Shown: piece after piece, positions 50,989 to 58,949 of the stretch
Layout of the letters: every line of letters begins with the position of its first letter
How positions within the stretch are numbered: the first letter of the stretch is position 1
Source: an uncultured Oscillospiraceae bacterium
Lineage (GTDB): Bacteria > Bacillota > Clostridia > Oscillospirales > Oscillospiraceae
Length of the DNA stretch: 64,000 nucleotides
Assembly: GCA_934565615.1 (NCBI GenBank)
Contig: CAKTIH010000001.1
Location: 1-64,000 of the forward strand
Reading direction: 5' to 3'
Program-made: the position numbers and the translations under genes
Notes under the pieces: model-generated
What the model was told of the DNA's origin: nothing
Database searches by the model: none
What the model saw: the letters and a program-made list of their open reading frames with translations, nothing else

Positions 50989-51032
50989 GGGCAGTACGGC
51001 ACGATGCGTCAAGAGCAGATGCCGCGCTGCCC
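50989..51032. repeat. Deletion derivative (44 nt) of the long hairpin repeat
   Basis: Ends GGGCAG (50989-50994) and CTGCCC (51027-51032) pair, and CGGCA pairs with TGCCG inside. The left part through CAAGAGCAG matches the left part of the full copies, and the right part ATGCCG...CGCTGCCC matches their right end. The missing middle is explained by a deletion between two CAG triplets plus a smaller one. It lies just upstream of the first chrA. There is no U-tract, so it is not a terminator. Confidence 0.65.
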
Positions 51033-51049
51033 AAGAAGGAACTGAGCAC

Positions 51050-51592
51050 ATGAAAAAATACTGGGAGCTTTTTATCGCCTTTGCCCGCATCGGAGTGATG
51101 ACCTTCGGCGGAGGCTACGCAATGATACCGATCCTCGAGCGCGAGCTTATAGACAAGCGCGGCTGGACGACCAATGAGGAGCTTATGGATTACTACGCCG
51201 TCGCCCAGTGCACGCCGGGCGTCATCGCCGTGAACACCGCGACCTTCATCGGCTACAAGCTGTATGGGGTGCTCGGCGGGATAGTCGCGACGCTGGGCGT
51301 CATCTTCCCGTCCCTCGTCATCATAACAGCCATCGCAGGGATCCTCACGAACTTTGCGGACGTGCCGGCAGTGAAGAGCGCGTTTGCGGGAATACGCGTA
51401 TGCGTATGCGTGCTGATATTCAACGCCGTTGTGAAGCTGTGGAAAAAAGCAGTCGTCGACAAGGCGACTCTCGTGCTGTTCCTCGCTGTGTTCATCCTCT
51501 CGGTGTTCCTTGATATTTCGCCGGTGGCCTTCGTCGTGCTGTGCGCCGCGGCGGGCATAGTATTCACGAAAACGGGGGTGCGCGGGAAATGA
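51050..51592 (+). CDS. chrA: Chromate transporter ChrA, first half-size subunit
   Basis: The 180-residue protein is a single CHR domain with five to six membrane segments and the family signatures MTFGGGYAMIPILERE and QCTPGVIAVNTATFIGYK. Half-size CHR proteins come in adjacent pairs that insert with opposite topology and act together. They are assigned to chromate or related oxyanion export, though natural substrates in gut anaerobes are uncertain. Its stop overlaps the start of the second subunit (ATGA). Confidence 0.9.
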   Translation: MKKYWELFIAFARIGVMTFGGGYAMIPILERELIDKRGWTTNEELMDYYAVAQCTPGVIAVNTATFIGYKLYGVLGGIVATLGVIFPSLVIITAIAGILTNFADVPAVKSAFAGIRVCVCVLIFNAVVKLWKKAVVDKATLVLFLAVFILSVFLDISPVAFVVLCAAAGIVFTKTGVRGK

Positions 51593-52167
51593 GCCTTTAT
51601 CTGCGTTTGTTCTGGGAGTTTTTCAAGACGGGCCTTTTCGCCGTCGGCGGCGGGATGGCAACTCTCCCCTTCATGTATGATATCTCCGACAAGACCGGCT
51701 GGTTCACGCACAGCATGCTGGCGGACATGGTCGCGGTATCGGAGTCCACTCCGGGGCCGATAGGCGTCAACATGGCAACCTACGTCGGCTTTGTGACAGG
51801 CGGAATCCCCGGTGCGGTCATCGCGACGGTGGGACTCGTGACGCCGTCGGTGATTGTGATACTGCTTATCGCGCGGGTACTCAAGGCCTTCCGCGAGAAC
51901 CAGTATGTCGACGCCGGGTTCTATGGCCTGCGTCCCTGCTCGGTCGGGCTTATCGCGGCGGCTGGCGTGCTGGTGGTAAAGCTTGCGCTGTTCAATACCG
52001 AGCTTTACGCGAGCACCGGAGCAATTGCCGATCTCTTCAACATCAAAGCGCTCATCCTCGCGGCGGTGCTGCTGGTCGCAACGCGCTGCATAAAGAAGTT
52101 CAAGGGGCTGCACCCGATAGTCTTTATCCTCGCTTCGGCCGTGATAGGGATAGTATTTTCATTCTGA
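51589..52167 (+). CDS. chrA: Chromate transporter ChrA, second half-size subunit
   Basis: The 192-residue partner starts at MSLYLRLFWEFF in a 4-nt overlap with the first subunit; the in-frame extension to 51541 lies inside the first gene and is rejected. It has a CHR domain with TGLFAVGGGMATLPFMYDI and ESTPGPIGVNMATYVGF. The pairing with the first subunit and lack of any extra gene in the unit fit a simple two-subunit transporter. A basic LVATRCIKKFKG loop precedes the last helix. Confidence 0.9.
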   Translation: MSLYLRLFWEFFKTGLFAVGGGMATLPFMYDISDKTGWFTHSMLADMVAVSESTPGPIGVNMATYVGFVTGGIPGAVIATVGLVTPSVIVILLIARVLKAFRENQYVDAGFYGLRPCSVGLIAAAGVLVVKLALFNTELYASTGAIADLFNIKALILAAVLLVATRCIKKFKGLHPIVFILASAVIGIVFSF

Positions 52168-52208
52168 CGAATGGCGGAAAAGCCGGCTACGCAGGTAAAC
52201 TCCGGGGT

Positions 52209-52270
52209 TTTATCCCCTCAGTCAGCCTTGCGGCTGACAGCTCCCCTTGAGAAACAAGGGGAGCCTTGGG
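52209..52270. repeat. Double-hairpin intergenic repeat, copy B
   Basis: TTTTATCCCCTCAG, a 7-bp variable hairpin (52221-52227 with 52232-52238) and the conserved 10-bp hairpin (52240-52249 with 52255-52264), then CTTGGGG. The first hairpin differs from copy A in sequence and length but keeps its fold. It lies in the 376-nt gap after chrA (52168-52543), which also holds the long hairpin element copy 2 and a promoter, and no gene. Confidence 0.75.
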
Positions 52271-52320
52271 GATGGCCTATTAGCTAATATACATATTCAG
52301 TAGTTTTTTGACAGTCTGAA

Positions 52321-52349
52321 TTGAATTGGCGGACTATATGTGATAGAAT
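52321..52349 (+). promoter_or_regulatory. Promoter placed directly before hairpin element copy 2
   Basis: TTGAAT (52321-52326), 17-nt spacer, TAGAAT (52344-52349). Predicted transcription starts at about 52356, the base before the element begins, so the whole element would be the 5' leader of the next gene's mRNA. Confidence 0.55.
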
Positions 52350-52356
52350 TATTTTC

Positions 52357-52519
52357 AAGGCAGCAGCGCACAATGCGGCAAGAGCAGCTGCCGAGAGAAT
52401 TTGTGTTCCGATGACGGCACTTTTTTGCAGGAATACTTTGTGTATTTCAAGAAAAAGTGACTAAATCGGAGCGAAAATTATCCGGCAGATGCCGCAGGTG
52501 TATTGTGCGGCGCTGCCTT
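52357..52519. repeat. Long hairpin repeat element, full copy 2
   Basis: A 163-nt element whose ends pair over about 20 bp with one 2-nt mismatch, then continue as the same internal helices as copy 1: 52388-52393 with 52483-52488, 52398-52412 with 52465-52479, and 52418-52425 with 52452-52459. The 117-nt core shares 106 bases with copy 1. It lies directly upstream of the membrane glycosyltransferase gene at 52544 and just after a promoter. Confidence 0.85.
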
Positions 52520-52543
52520 AAACAAAGACATAGGAGGCCGGAC

Positions 52544-54091
52544 GTGAAGCACGGGAGACTGGACAGATATACGCCGCGCATTGAAAAGCTGGGCGCGGCT
52601 GTCATACTTATTCTGACAATGCTTTTTATGATATATCTGACTGGGGCGGCCTTCGTGCAGACGACGGATATAAGCACCAATACCCCGTCGGGAGAGTACG
52701 CCGAGATATACTCGGACAACATTTTCCTGAACCTGATATTGGTGTGCATCTTCCTCGCGGCTCTGTATATCTTCTACCGTCACGGTACGGAGATAAAGCT
52801 GCGGCGGCTGGAGATAGCGCTATTGTGCTGGACCTTTATACTCGGCGCGGCCTTCATCGCCTCCGTTAAGCTGCGCGCGCCGTGGTACAGCGATTCCTTC
52901 TATGTTACATATGCCGCGCAGAGAGCCGCCGTCGGCGATTATTCGGCGCTGGAAAACTACTTTGTGCGCTTTCCGTTCCAGCTCGGCTACGTGCTCTATT
53001 CCGAGATATTCTTCCGCGTGGCCGGAGCGCTCATTCCCGGACTGCCCGAGGGCTACTACTGTCTTGCATTGCAGGGCGTGAACCTGCTGTGGCTGCTGCT
53101 GTGCTTCCACGCGCTTATCCGCATCTCCCTCTATGTGTACTCAAGCATGCGCATACAGAAGCTCACGGCGCTGCTGCTGTTCTTCTGCCTGCCGGCGGTA
53201 CTGAGCTGCACCTTTCTCTACGGAAACATCCCCGCTTTCAGCTGCGGGACGGTCGCGGTATGGATGTTCCTCGCCTTTCTCAACAGGAAGAGGCTTAAGT
53301 ACGCGCTCGTGTTTGCCGCGGCGATGACGCTTGCCGTGGTGCTGAAGCTGAACATGCTGATCTTTGCACTGGCAATGGGTATAGTATGGATATTCGACGT
53401 GATACGCACACGCTCTGTAAAGTCGCTCATATGCTTTATGCTCGCGACGGCGTGTGTGCTCGGCCTTAAGGGCGTGCCGCAGAGCATCTATGAGGCGCGC
53501 ACCGGAAAGGACTTCGGCGACGGCATACCGATGATCGCATGGATGGCGATGGGCTTCAGCGAGGGGCACGCAGGCCCCGGCTGGTACAAGGAGGACAACA
53601 CCGTAAAGTTCTTCACTCACAGCGGAAACGACGCGGAGGCGACGGCGGAGCACGCAAAGCAGGTGATCTCCGAGCGCTGCGGCGAGTTTGCCGCCGACCC
53701 CGGCGAGGCGCTGCGCTTCTTCTCTACAAAGCTGCGCACGCAGTGGAACGAGCCGACCTATGAGAGCGTCTGGATAAATCAGGTACATTTGAGCTACAGC
53801 GAGAAGGGCGGCTTATACGAGCTGTTCTGCGGGCGCGGGGAGCAGTTCTTTAACGGAGTTATGAATCAGTTCCAGCAGCTTATTTTCTTTGGGATGCTGC
53901 TGAGTCTGTTTGAGCTGTGGCGCAGGCGCGACATGGAGAGCAGTCTGCTGCCGCTGATAATTTTGGGCGGGCTTCTCTATCACCTGCTGTTCGAGGCGAA
54001 GAGCCAATACGCCCTGCCCTACTTTGTGCTGATGATACCGATGGCCGCTTTCGGCTTCGGCTGGTTCTTCTATCGGATCGAAAACCGCTGA
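52544..54091 (+). CDS. Polytopic membrane protein, GT-C glycosyltransferase type
   Basis: A 515-residue protein with about 11-12 membrane segments, from a GTG start with AGGAGG 6 nt upstream; the longer frame from 52457 would begin inside the repeat element. The first large external loop contains APWYSDSFYVTYAAQRAA, where an acidic residue after the first helices is the usual catalytic position of GT-C enzymes such as ArnT/PMT-type proteins. They move sugars from polyprenyl-phosphate donors to surface acceptors. Donor and acceptor are unknown. The next gene encodes another such protein 18 nt away, so they form a unit. Confidence 0.65.
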   Translation: MKHGRLDRYTPRIEKLGAAVILILTMLFMIYLTGAAFVQTTDISTNTPSGEYAEIYSDNIFLNLILVCIFLAALYIFYRHGTEIKLRRLEIALLCWTFILGAAFIASVKLRAPWYSDSFYVTYAAQRAAVGDYSALENYFVRFPFQLGYVLYSEIFFRVAGALIPGLPEGYYCLALQGVNLLWLLLCFHALIRISLYVYSSMRIQKLTALLLFFCLPAVLSCTFLYGNIPAFSCGTVAVWMFLAFLNRKRLKYALVFAAAMTLAVVLKLNMLIFALAMGIVWIFDVIRTRSVKSLICFMLATACVLGLKGVPQSIYEARTGKDFGDGIPMIAWMAMGFSEGHAGPGWYKEDNTVKFFTHSGNDAEATAEHAKQVISERCGEFAADPGEALRFFSTKLRTQWNEPTYESVWINQVHLSYSEKGGLYELFCGRGEQFFNGVMNQFQQLIFFGMLLSLFELWRRRDMESSLLPLIILGGLLYHLLFEAKSQYALPYFVLMIPMAAFGFGWFFYRIENR

Positions 54092-54109
54092 GACGGCGGA
54101 GGAAATTTT

Positions 54110-55627
54110 ATGGACGACAACAAGACCGCACTGGCCGACCGGCTCTGGCTCGGCATCGGCAGGGCATATAAGAATAACAAGACACCGTTTCTTTCCGCAC
54201 TTTTCACGGGTCTTCTGGCACACGGCTTCGCCTTTACCAATAAGCTTCTGAACCACGACGAGATAGAGTCGCTCTTCGGCAAGGGCGCGACTGTGACATC
54301 CGGACGCTGGGGGCTGGAGGCAGTGAAGGTGCTGTTTCCCGACTGGTCCATGCCGTGGATATACGGGATCATAAGCATTACTCTGCTGGCGGTATCAGTC
54401 TGTCTTATCGTGCAGATACTCGGCATAGGATCAAAGCCGCTGCAGGCGCTGCTCGGTGCGCTGATGCTGGCTTTCCCATCGGTGACGGGTACATTCTGCT
54501 TCATGTTCACAAGCAGCGCTTACGCCTTCGCCTTTCTCTCTGCAGTCGGGTCTGTGTATGTATACAGGTTCTCTCGGAAGTTCCGGCTTCCGCTGAGCGT
54601 ACTGCTGCTGGTCGCGGCGCTCGGGATATACCAGGCGTATATCTCCGTTGCGGCGTGCCTGTATATGCTGCTGATGATAGAGGACACGCTCGACAAGGAC
54701 AGTTCGCTTGTGCAGGTAGTCCTATTCGGGCTGAAGGCACTGGCGCTGATGGCGGTCTCGATCGCGATATACTACGGGATAACGCAGCTTGTGTTCCTCG
54801 TAACGGGAGCGGAGTTCAACAGCTATGTGACGGACAACGTGAACGGGAGCGTCAGTCTCCTGCGCTGTGTGCGCATAGCCTATGACTCGTTCCTCTATGT
54901 ATTTGAATTCAGAAACTTCGCGCTGATAACGACGGAGGCGTCACGGTACATCCACATAGTTCTCGGCGCGCTCATTCTCCTTGGGCTTGGCGCCATAGCA
55001 TGGCAGAACCGAAAGCCGCTGAACGCCGCGCTGCTGTTTGTGCTTATCGTGCTGCTGCCGCTCGCGATAGAGTGCATGTACCTGATAATGTCGAAGGAGT
55101 CTATCCACACGCTGGTGATATACAGCTTCACGGCGGTGTACATGCTCGCGTTCATTGTGATAGAGCGGCTGCCGGGGCGCGCCGGGCGTGCGTGCAGAAA
55201 CGCTGTCTCTCTGCTGCTGGCTGTGGTGGCGCTTGCAAATGTATACTACGCGAACATGGTCTACCTCAAGCTCGATTTGCAGTACGAGAACGCGAGCGCG
55301 TTCTACACCTCGCTGTGCGCACAGATAAAGGACACCGAGGGCTTCGACGAGAACAGCAAGCTTGCTGTTCTCGGGTATCAGGATAACCTACTGTATATCC
55401 CGGAGGAGCTCGACACGGAGCTGATGATGGGACCGGCGCACGACCTTGTGAACATCTATTCGCGTGAGAACTTCTTCCGCCTTTTCCTCGGCTTCGAGGT
55501 CCCGTTTGCGGATGATGCGGAGCTTGAAAAGCTCGAAAATGACAGCCGCGTCGAGGCGATGAGCGAATATCCGTACTACGGCTCTGTGCAGAAGATAGAC
55601 GATTACATCGTCGTTAAGCTTGGCTGA
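54110..55627 (+). CDS. GtrII-like glucosyltransferase domain membrane protein
   Basis: The 505-residue protein has about 11 membrane segments. Its first loop carries LLNHDEIESLFGKGATVTSGRW, which follows the pattern of GtrII-family proteins (an acidic pair, then S-G-R-W). Those proteins add glucosyl groups to surface polysaccharide using undecaprenyl-phosphate glucose. The C-terminal 110 residues are soluble and probably external. It follows the GT-C gene at 52544 and precedes a lipoprotein gene, suggesting a small envelope-decoration operon. Confidence 0.68.
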   Translation: MDDNKTALADRLWLGIGRAYKNNKTPFLSALFTGLLAHGFAFTNKLLNHDEIESLFGKGATVTSGRWGLEAVKVLFPDWSMPWIYGIISITLLAVSVCLIVQILGIGSKPLQALLGALMLAFPSVTGTFCFMFTSSAYAFAFLSAVGSVYVYRFSRKFRLPLSVLLLVAALGIYQAYISVAACLYMLLMIEDTLDKDSSLVQVVLFGLKALALMAVSIAIYYGITQLVFLVTGAEFNSYVTDNVNGSVSLLRCVRIAYDSFLYVFEFRNFALITTEASRYIHIVLGALILLGLGAIAWQNRKPLNAALLFVLIVLLPLAIECMYLIMSKESIHTLVIYSFTAVYMLAFIVIERLPGRAGRACRNAVSLLLAVVALANVYYANMVYLKLDLQYENASAFYTSLCAQIKDTEGFDENSKLAVLGYQDNLLYIPEELDTELMMGPAHDLVNIYSRENFFRLFLGFEVPFADDAELEKLENDSRVEAMSEYPYYGSVQKIDDYIVVKLG

Positions 55628-55645
55628 TTTATAGAGGTGTGCGCC

Positions 55646-56275
55646 ATGCCGCTTTTACAGAAAAGTTCAGTGCGTTTCAGAATAACTGCCGCAGTGCTGG
55701 CACTCGTGTTATTGCTGGCAGGCTGCGGGAAAGGCGATTCGGATAAGGTCAAGACCGTTGTCGTTGAGAATGACCGCATCTCCCGCGCCGAGGCGAAGGC
55801 CGCCGCGACGGACCTCAGCGGGGATTGGTACGGCTGGTGGCGCATGTACAGCACGAGCGGCGACTGGGCGCACATGTACGGCTACTGGTGGGACTGCTGC
55901 GCCGAGATAAATGACGGGAGCATGCTGCTCTGGGATGAGGACCTGCCGAAGGATAACTTTCTTGCCGAAGCGGAGCTGAGCATACACAATAAAGACATAC
56001 GCTGCACAGGCGGAAGCTTCCTCGACCGTAAGCTAAAAAGCAGCAGTTGGGACATCACGGTCAGCGAGGATGACTGCGGCACGCTCATGACGATTTCCGG
56101 GGAATATGACGCCGTCGGCAAGGGCGGCTTCAGCTATAAAATTTACCTCAGGCCGTGGGGCAGCAAGTGGCCGGAGGACGACAAGGATAAGCTGCCGTAT
56201 TACTACAATGACTGGTACCTGCCGCTTATCGAGGCGGGTAATGATATGCCGGACGTCATAGGCGGCAAGGACTGA
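55646..56275 (+). CDS. Hypothetical lipoprotein
   Basis: A 209-residue protein from the ATG with AGAGGTG just upstream. It has a signal sequence and a clear lipobox LLAGC near residue 30. The mature part begins with a charged segment, then a Trp/Tyr-rich domain (DWYGWWRMY, YGYWWDCCAEIND, GSKWPEDDKDK) that looks like a beta-sandwich of the lipocalin-like kind found in Firmicute lipoproteins. I cannot name the family. It lies between the GtrII-like gene and the dipeptidase gene with short gaps. Confidence 0.75.
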   Translation: MPLLQKSSVRFRITAAVLALVLLLAGCGKGDSDKVKTVVVENDRISRAEAKAAATDLSGDWYGWWRMYSTSGDWAHMYGYWWDCCAEINDGSMLLWDEDLPKDNFLAEAELSIHNKDIRCTGGSFLDRKLKSSSWDITVSEDDCGTLMTISGEYDAVGKGGFSYKIYLRPWGSKWPEDDKDKLPYYYNDWYLPLIEAGNDMPDVIGGKD

Positions 56276-56285
56276 AAGGGACGCT

Positions 56286-57251
56286 ATGAACAGGATGAAC
56301 ATTATCGACCTGCACTGCGACACGCTGATAAAGCTGCACGAGCAGGGCTGCGGGCTTGAGGATGTGCAGGGGCACATCGATCTTGACGCGCTGCAGCGCG
56401 GCGGCGCGCTGGTGCAGTGCTTCGCGGTATACACGCCGACGCACGAGCAGGTACACAAGCACAAGATAACGACCGGGCCGTGGGAGTACTTTAACACCGC
56501 GGCCGATATCTTTGACCGGGAGATGGAGAAGCATAAAGAGCTTATCCGTCCGGTGCGCTGCGCGGCGGACATACAGAAGAACATGGACGCGGGCAGGATA
56601 TCCGCACTGCTCACGCTGGAGGACGGCGTGTGCATCGACGGCAGAATGGAGCGCGTACAGCAGCTATATGACCGCGGCGTGCGCATGATTGCGCTGACAT
56701 GGAACTACGAAAACTCCATAGGCTTCCCCAATTCCGCAGATCCCGAGCTTCACGCGCTCGGGCTCAAGCCTTTCGGCTTCGAGGTCGTGGAGCGCATGGG
56801 CGAGCTTGGGATGATAGTTGATATATCGCACCTGTCGGAGGGCGGATTTGACGACGTGGCCGAAGCCGTAAAGGGACCGTTTGCCGCATCGCACTCCTGC
56901 GCCCGCGCGCTGTGCGAGCACAGCCGCAACCTCACCGACCGGCAGCTGCATGTCCTCGGCGACCACGGCGGCGTGTGCGGGGTGAACTTCTATTCGAGCT
57001 TTCTCACCGGGACGGACTACACGGCGATTGACGATATCCTGAGGCACATGGAATACATCGCGGACAAGGCAGGGATCGAGGCCGTCGCGCTCGGTTCGGA
57101 CTTTGACGGGATAGACTGCGAGCTTGAGTTCGGCGGTTACGCCGGTATGCCGCGGCTCGTCGAGGCCATAGCGGCGCGCTTCGGCAGCGGCAATGCCGAC
57201 AGGATATGCTATGAAAACGCGCTGCGCATGATGAGGGACGTGATCGGATGA
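56286..57251 (+). CDS. Membrane dipeptidase family (peptidase M19)
   Basis: The 321-residue TIM-barrel amidohydrolase has the zinc ligands in DLHCDTL (H-x-D) at the N-terminus, E in LTLEDG near residue 115, and later His in SHLSEGGFDDV and SHSCARALCEH. The family cleaves dipeptides, including those with D-residues at the C-terminal side. There is no signal peptide, so it is cytoplasmic. Its stop overlaps the start of the PLP-enzyme gene (ATGA). Confidence 0.92.
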   Translation: MNRMNIIDLHCDTLIKLHEQGCGLEDVQGHIDLDALQRGGALVQCFAVYTPTHEQVHKHKITTGPWEYFNTAADIFDREMEKHKELIRPVRCAADIQKNMDAGRISALLTLEDGVCIDGRMERVQQLYDRGVRMIALTWNYENSIGFPNSADPELHALGLKPFGFEVVERMGELGMIVDISHLSEGGFDDVAEAVKGPFAASHSCARALCEHSRNLTDRQLHVLGDHGGVCGVNFYSSFLTGTDYTAIDDILRHMEYIADKAGIEAVALGSDFDGIDCELEFGGYAGMPRLVEAIAARFGSGNADRICYENALRMMRDVIG

Positions 57252-58321
57252 GCGGACGGAGCTGGATGGAATACGGCAGTGAGTTTGACTGGAAGTCAAA
57301 CGACGCGCTCATGTCTGACAAGCCGCAGAGCTTTGTGCAGGACGACTGGCAGCTCTACCGCAGCGGCAGGGACGCGATGAAGGCTATCGCGCGCATCGCC
57401 AGAGGACATAAGGTGCTGCTGCCCGCGCTGTGCTGCGAATCGATGATACTGCCGTTTTCCGCAAACGGATACGACGTTGAGTTTTATAAGATGAACCCCG
57501 ATCTCACCGGGGATGAAGAGGACGTGCGCGCAAAGCTCACGGACAGAGCGGTGCTGCTGTACATGCCCTACTTCGGCATCAAACCCTTCACGGATGAGTT
57601 TCTGCTGTCGCGGCGTGAGTCCGGACGGGATATAATACTCGTTGAGGACAGGACGCATGATGTGATCGTCCCGCGCGCGGAGGGCGGGTTCACGCCTGAC
57701 GCGGTGCTGGCAAGCTTGCGCAAGTGGGCGGCGCTGCCCGAGGGCGGCATGCTCAGAACCGATATGGGCAGATGCTCAGCAGGTGTTGATGCGCGCTTCG
57801 GCGACACTCGGCGCGAGGTCATGGAGATGAAAGTGCGCTACCTCGAGACTTGGGAACCGGAGCTGAAAAAGGATTTTTTGGATATGCTGCACGGCGCTGA
57901 ACGTCTATTGGACGAGAGCGGCGAGCCGTGCGGGATGTCGGCGGAATATGAGGCGCTGCTGCGGCGCGTTGATTTCACGGTACTGCTGGCAAAGCGCCGG
58001 GCAAATGCCGCGCGGCTGAAGGAAAGGCTCGCCGCGCTCGACGGTATAAAGCTGCGCTTCCTCTCTGGGCACCCGGAGGCGAGCACACTGTACTTCCCTG
58101 TTTATCTTGAAAACCGCGGCGAGGTCCAGCGCGCGATGGCACAGCACGGGGTATACTGTCCCGTTATCTGGCCCGAACCGGAGGCGGCGCACGGAGTGTG
58201 CGATGTGAGCCGCTACGTGACGGAGCACATGCTCGCGCTCCCCTGCGACCAGCGATACACACCGGAGGACATGGACTTTATTGCGGACACGCTCATTGAA
58301 GCATTGGAGAAAAACACATGA
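57248..58321 (+). CDS. PLP-dependent aminotransferase-fold protein (DegT-like)
   Basis: The 357-residue protein resembles the DegT/DnrJ/EryC1 aminotransferase fold: LPALCCESMILPF early, DIILVEDRTHDV near 129-139 (Asp that would contact the pyridine nitrogen) and SLRKWAALPEGG with Lys159 as the likely PLP Schiff base. Similarity to named sugar aminotransferases is weak, so the substrate is unknown. It overlaps both neighbours by 4 nt, between a dipeptidase and a prolyl-tRNA editing protein, so it may act on amino acids. Confidence 0.7.
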   Translation: MSGRSWMEYGSEFDWKSNDALMSDKPQSFVQDDWQLYRSGRDAMKAIARIARGHKVLLPALCCESMILPFSANGYDVEFYKMNPDLTGDEEDVRAKLTDRAVLLYMPYFGIKPFTDEFLLSRRESGRDIILVEDRTHDVIVPRAEGGFTPDAVLASLRKWAALPEGGMLRTDMGRCSAGVDARFGDTRREVMEMKVRYLETWEPELKKDFLDMLHGAERLLDESGEPCGMSAEYEALLRRVDFTVLLAKRRANAARLKERLAALDGIKLRFLSGHPEASTLYFPVYLENRGEVQRAMAQHGVYCPVIWPEPEAAHGVCDVSRYVTEHMLALPCDQRYTPEDMDFIADTLIEALEKNT

Positions 58322-58875
58322 AGATCGACCCGATACTTTACAAAGGCCGCCCGGCCGACACACGCATCCCTAAGGAGGAGCGCTGCTATGAGCTGCTCGA
58401 CAGGCTCGGCGTGGAATACTGCCGCGCGGATCACGAGCACGCCGACACTATCGAGCAGTGCCATGAGATCGAAAAGCTGCTGGGAGCCGAGATATGCAAG
58501 AACCTGCTGCTGACAAACCGGCAGATGACGGACGTCTATCTGCTGCTCATGCCGGGGGACAAGCCGTTCAAGACGAAGATACTTTCAAAGCAGATAGGCA
58601 CGGCGCGGCTGTCCTTCGCAAGCCCGGAGCAGATGCTTGACTGCCTTGACATCACGCCGGGCTCGGTCAGTGTACTCGGCCTGATGAACGACAAGGCCGG
58701 TAAGGTGCGGCTGCTCATCGACCGCGACCTGCTTAATGACGAGCGCTTCGGCTGCCACCCGTGCATAAACACTTCGACGCTCGCTTTTTCGACGCATGAC
58801 CTCATTGAAAAGGTCATCCCCGCCATGAGACACGAGCCGACCTATGTCGACCTGCCGTGGTCGGTGGATGAATAA
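58318..58875 (+). CDS. Prolyl-tRNA editing protein (ProX/PrdX type)
   Basis: The 185-residue protein has the YbaK/ProXp deacylase fold: CRADHEHADTIEQC at the start, KNLLLTNRQ in the middle, and the C-terminal FGCHPCINTSTLAFST motif (usually H-P-x-x-N-T) that forms the substrate pocket. PrdX/ProXp-ala hydrolyse Ala-tRNA(Pro) in trans to correct ProRS errors. The ATG overlaps the upstream stop by 4 nt. It is the last gene before a convergent terminator. Confidence 0.9.
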   Translation: MKIDPILYKGRPADTRIPKEERCYELLDRLGVEYCRADHEHADTIEQCHEIEKLLGAEICKNLLLTNRQMTDVYLLLMPGDKPFKTKILSKQIGTARLSFASPEQMLDCLDITPGSVSVLGLMNDKAGKVRLLIDRDLLNDERFGCHPCINTSTLAFSTHDLIEKVIPAMRHEPTYVDLPWSVDE

Positions 58876-58912
58876 TTTACGTAATTCGGTTTACATAACC
58901 AAATTCAAGGGC

Positions 58913-58949
58913 AACAAATAACAGGCGGCACTGCCGCCTGTTATTTGTT
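58913..58949. terminator. Bidirectional terminator between convergent genes
   Basis: An 18-base inverted repeat (58913-58930 with 58932-58949) separated by one base. Inner bases must open to form the loop. T-rich flanks lie on both strands. The minus-strand methyltransferase stop codon lies at its edge. Confidence 0.82.

Noticed and set aside
50989..51032. The mini-hairpin as a terminator of the phosphohexomutase gene
   Set aside because: A proper terminator already exists at 50926-50968 and no U-tract follows the mini-hairpin.
41332..52270. The repeats as a CRISPR array
   Set aside because: Copies are kilobases apart, self-complementary and not regularly spaced; no cas genes are present.
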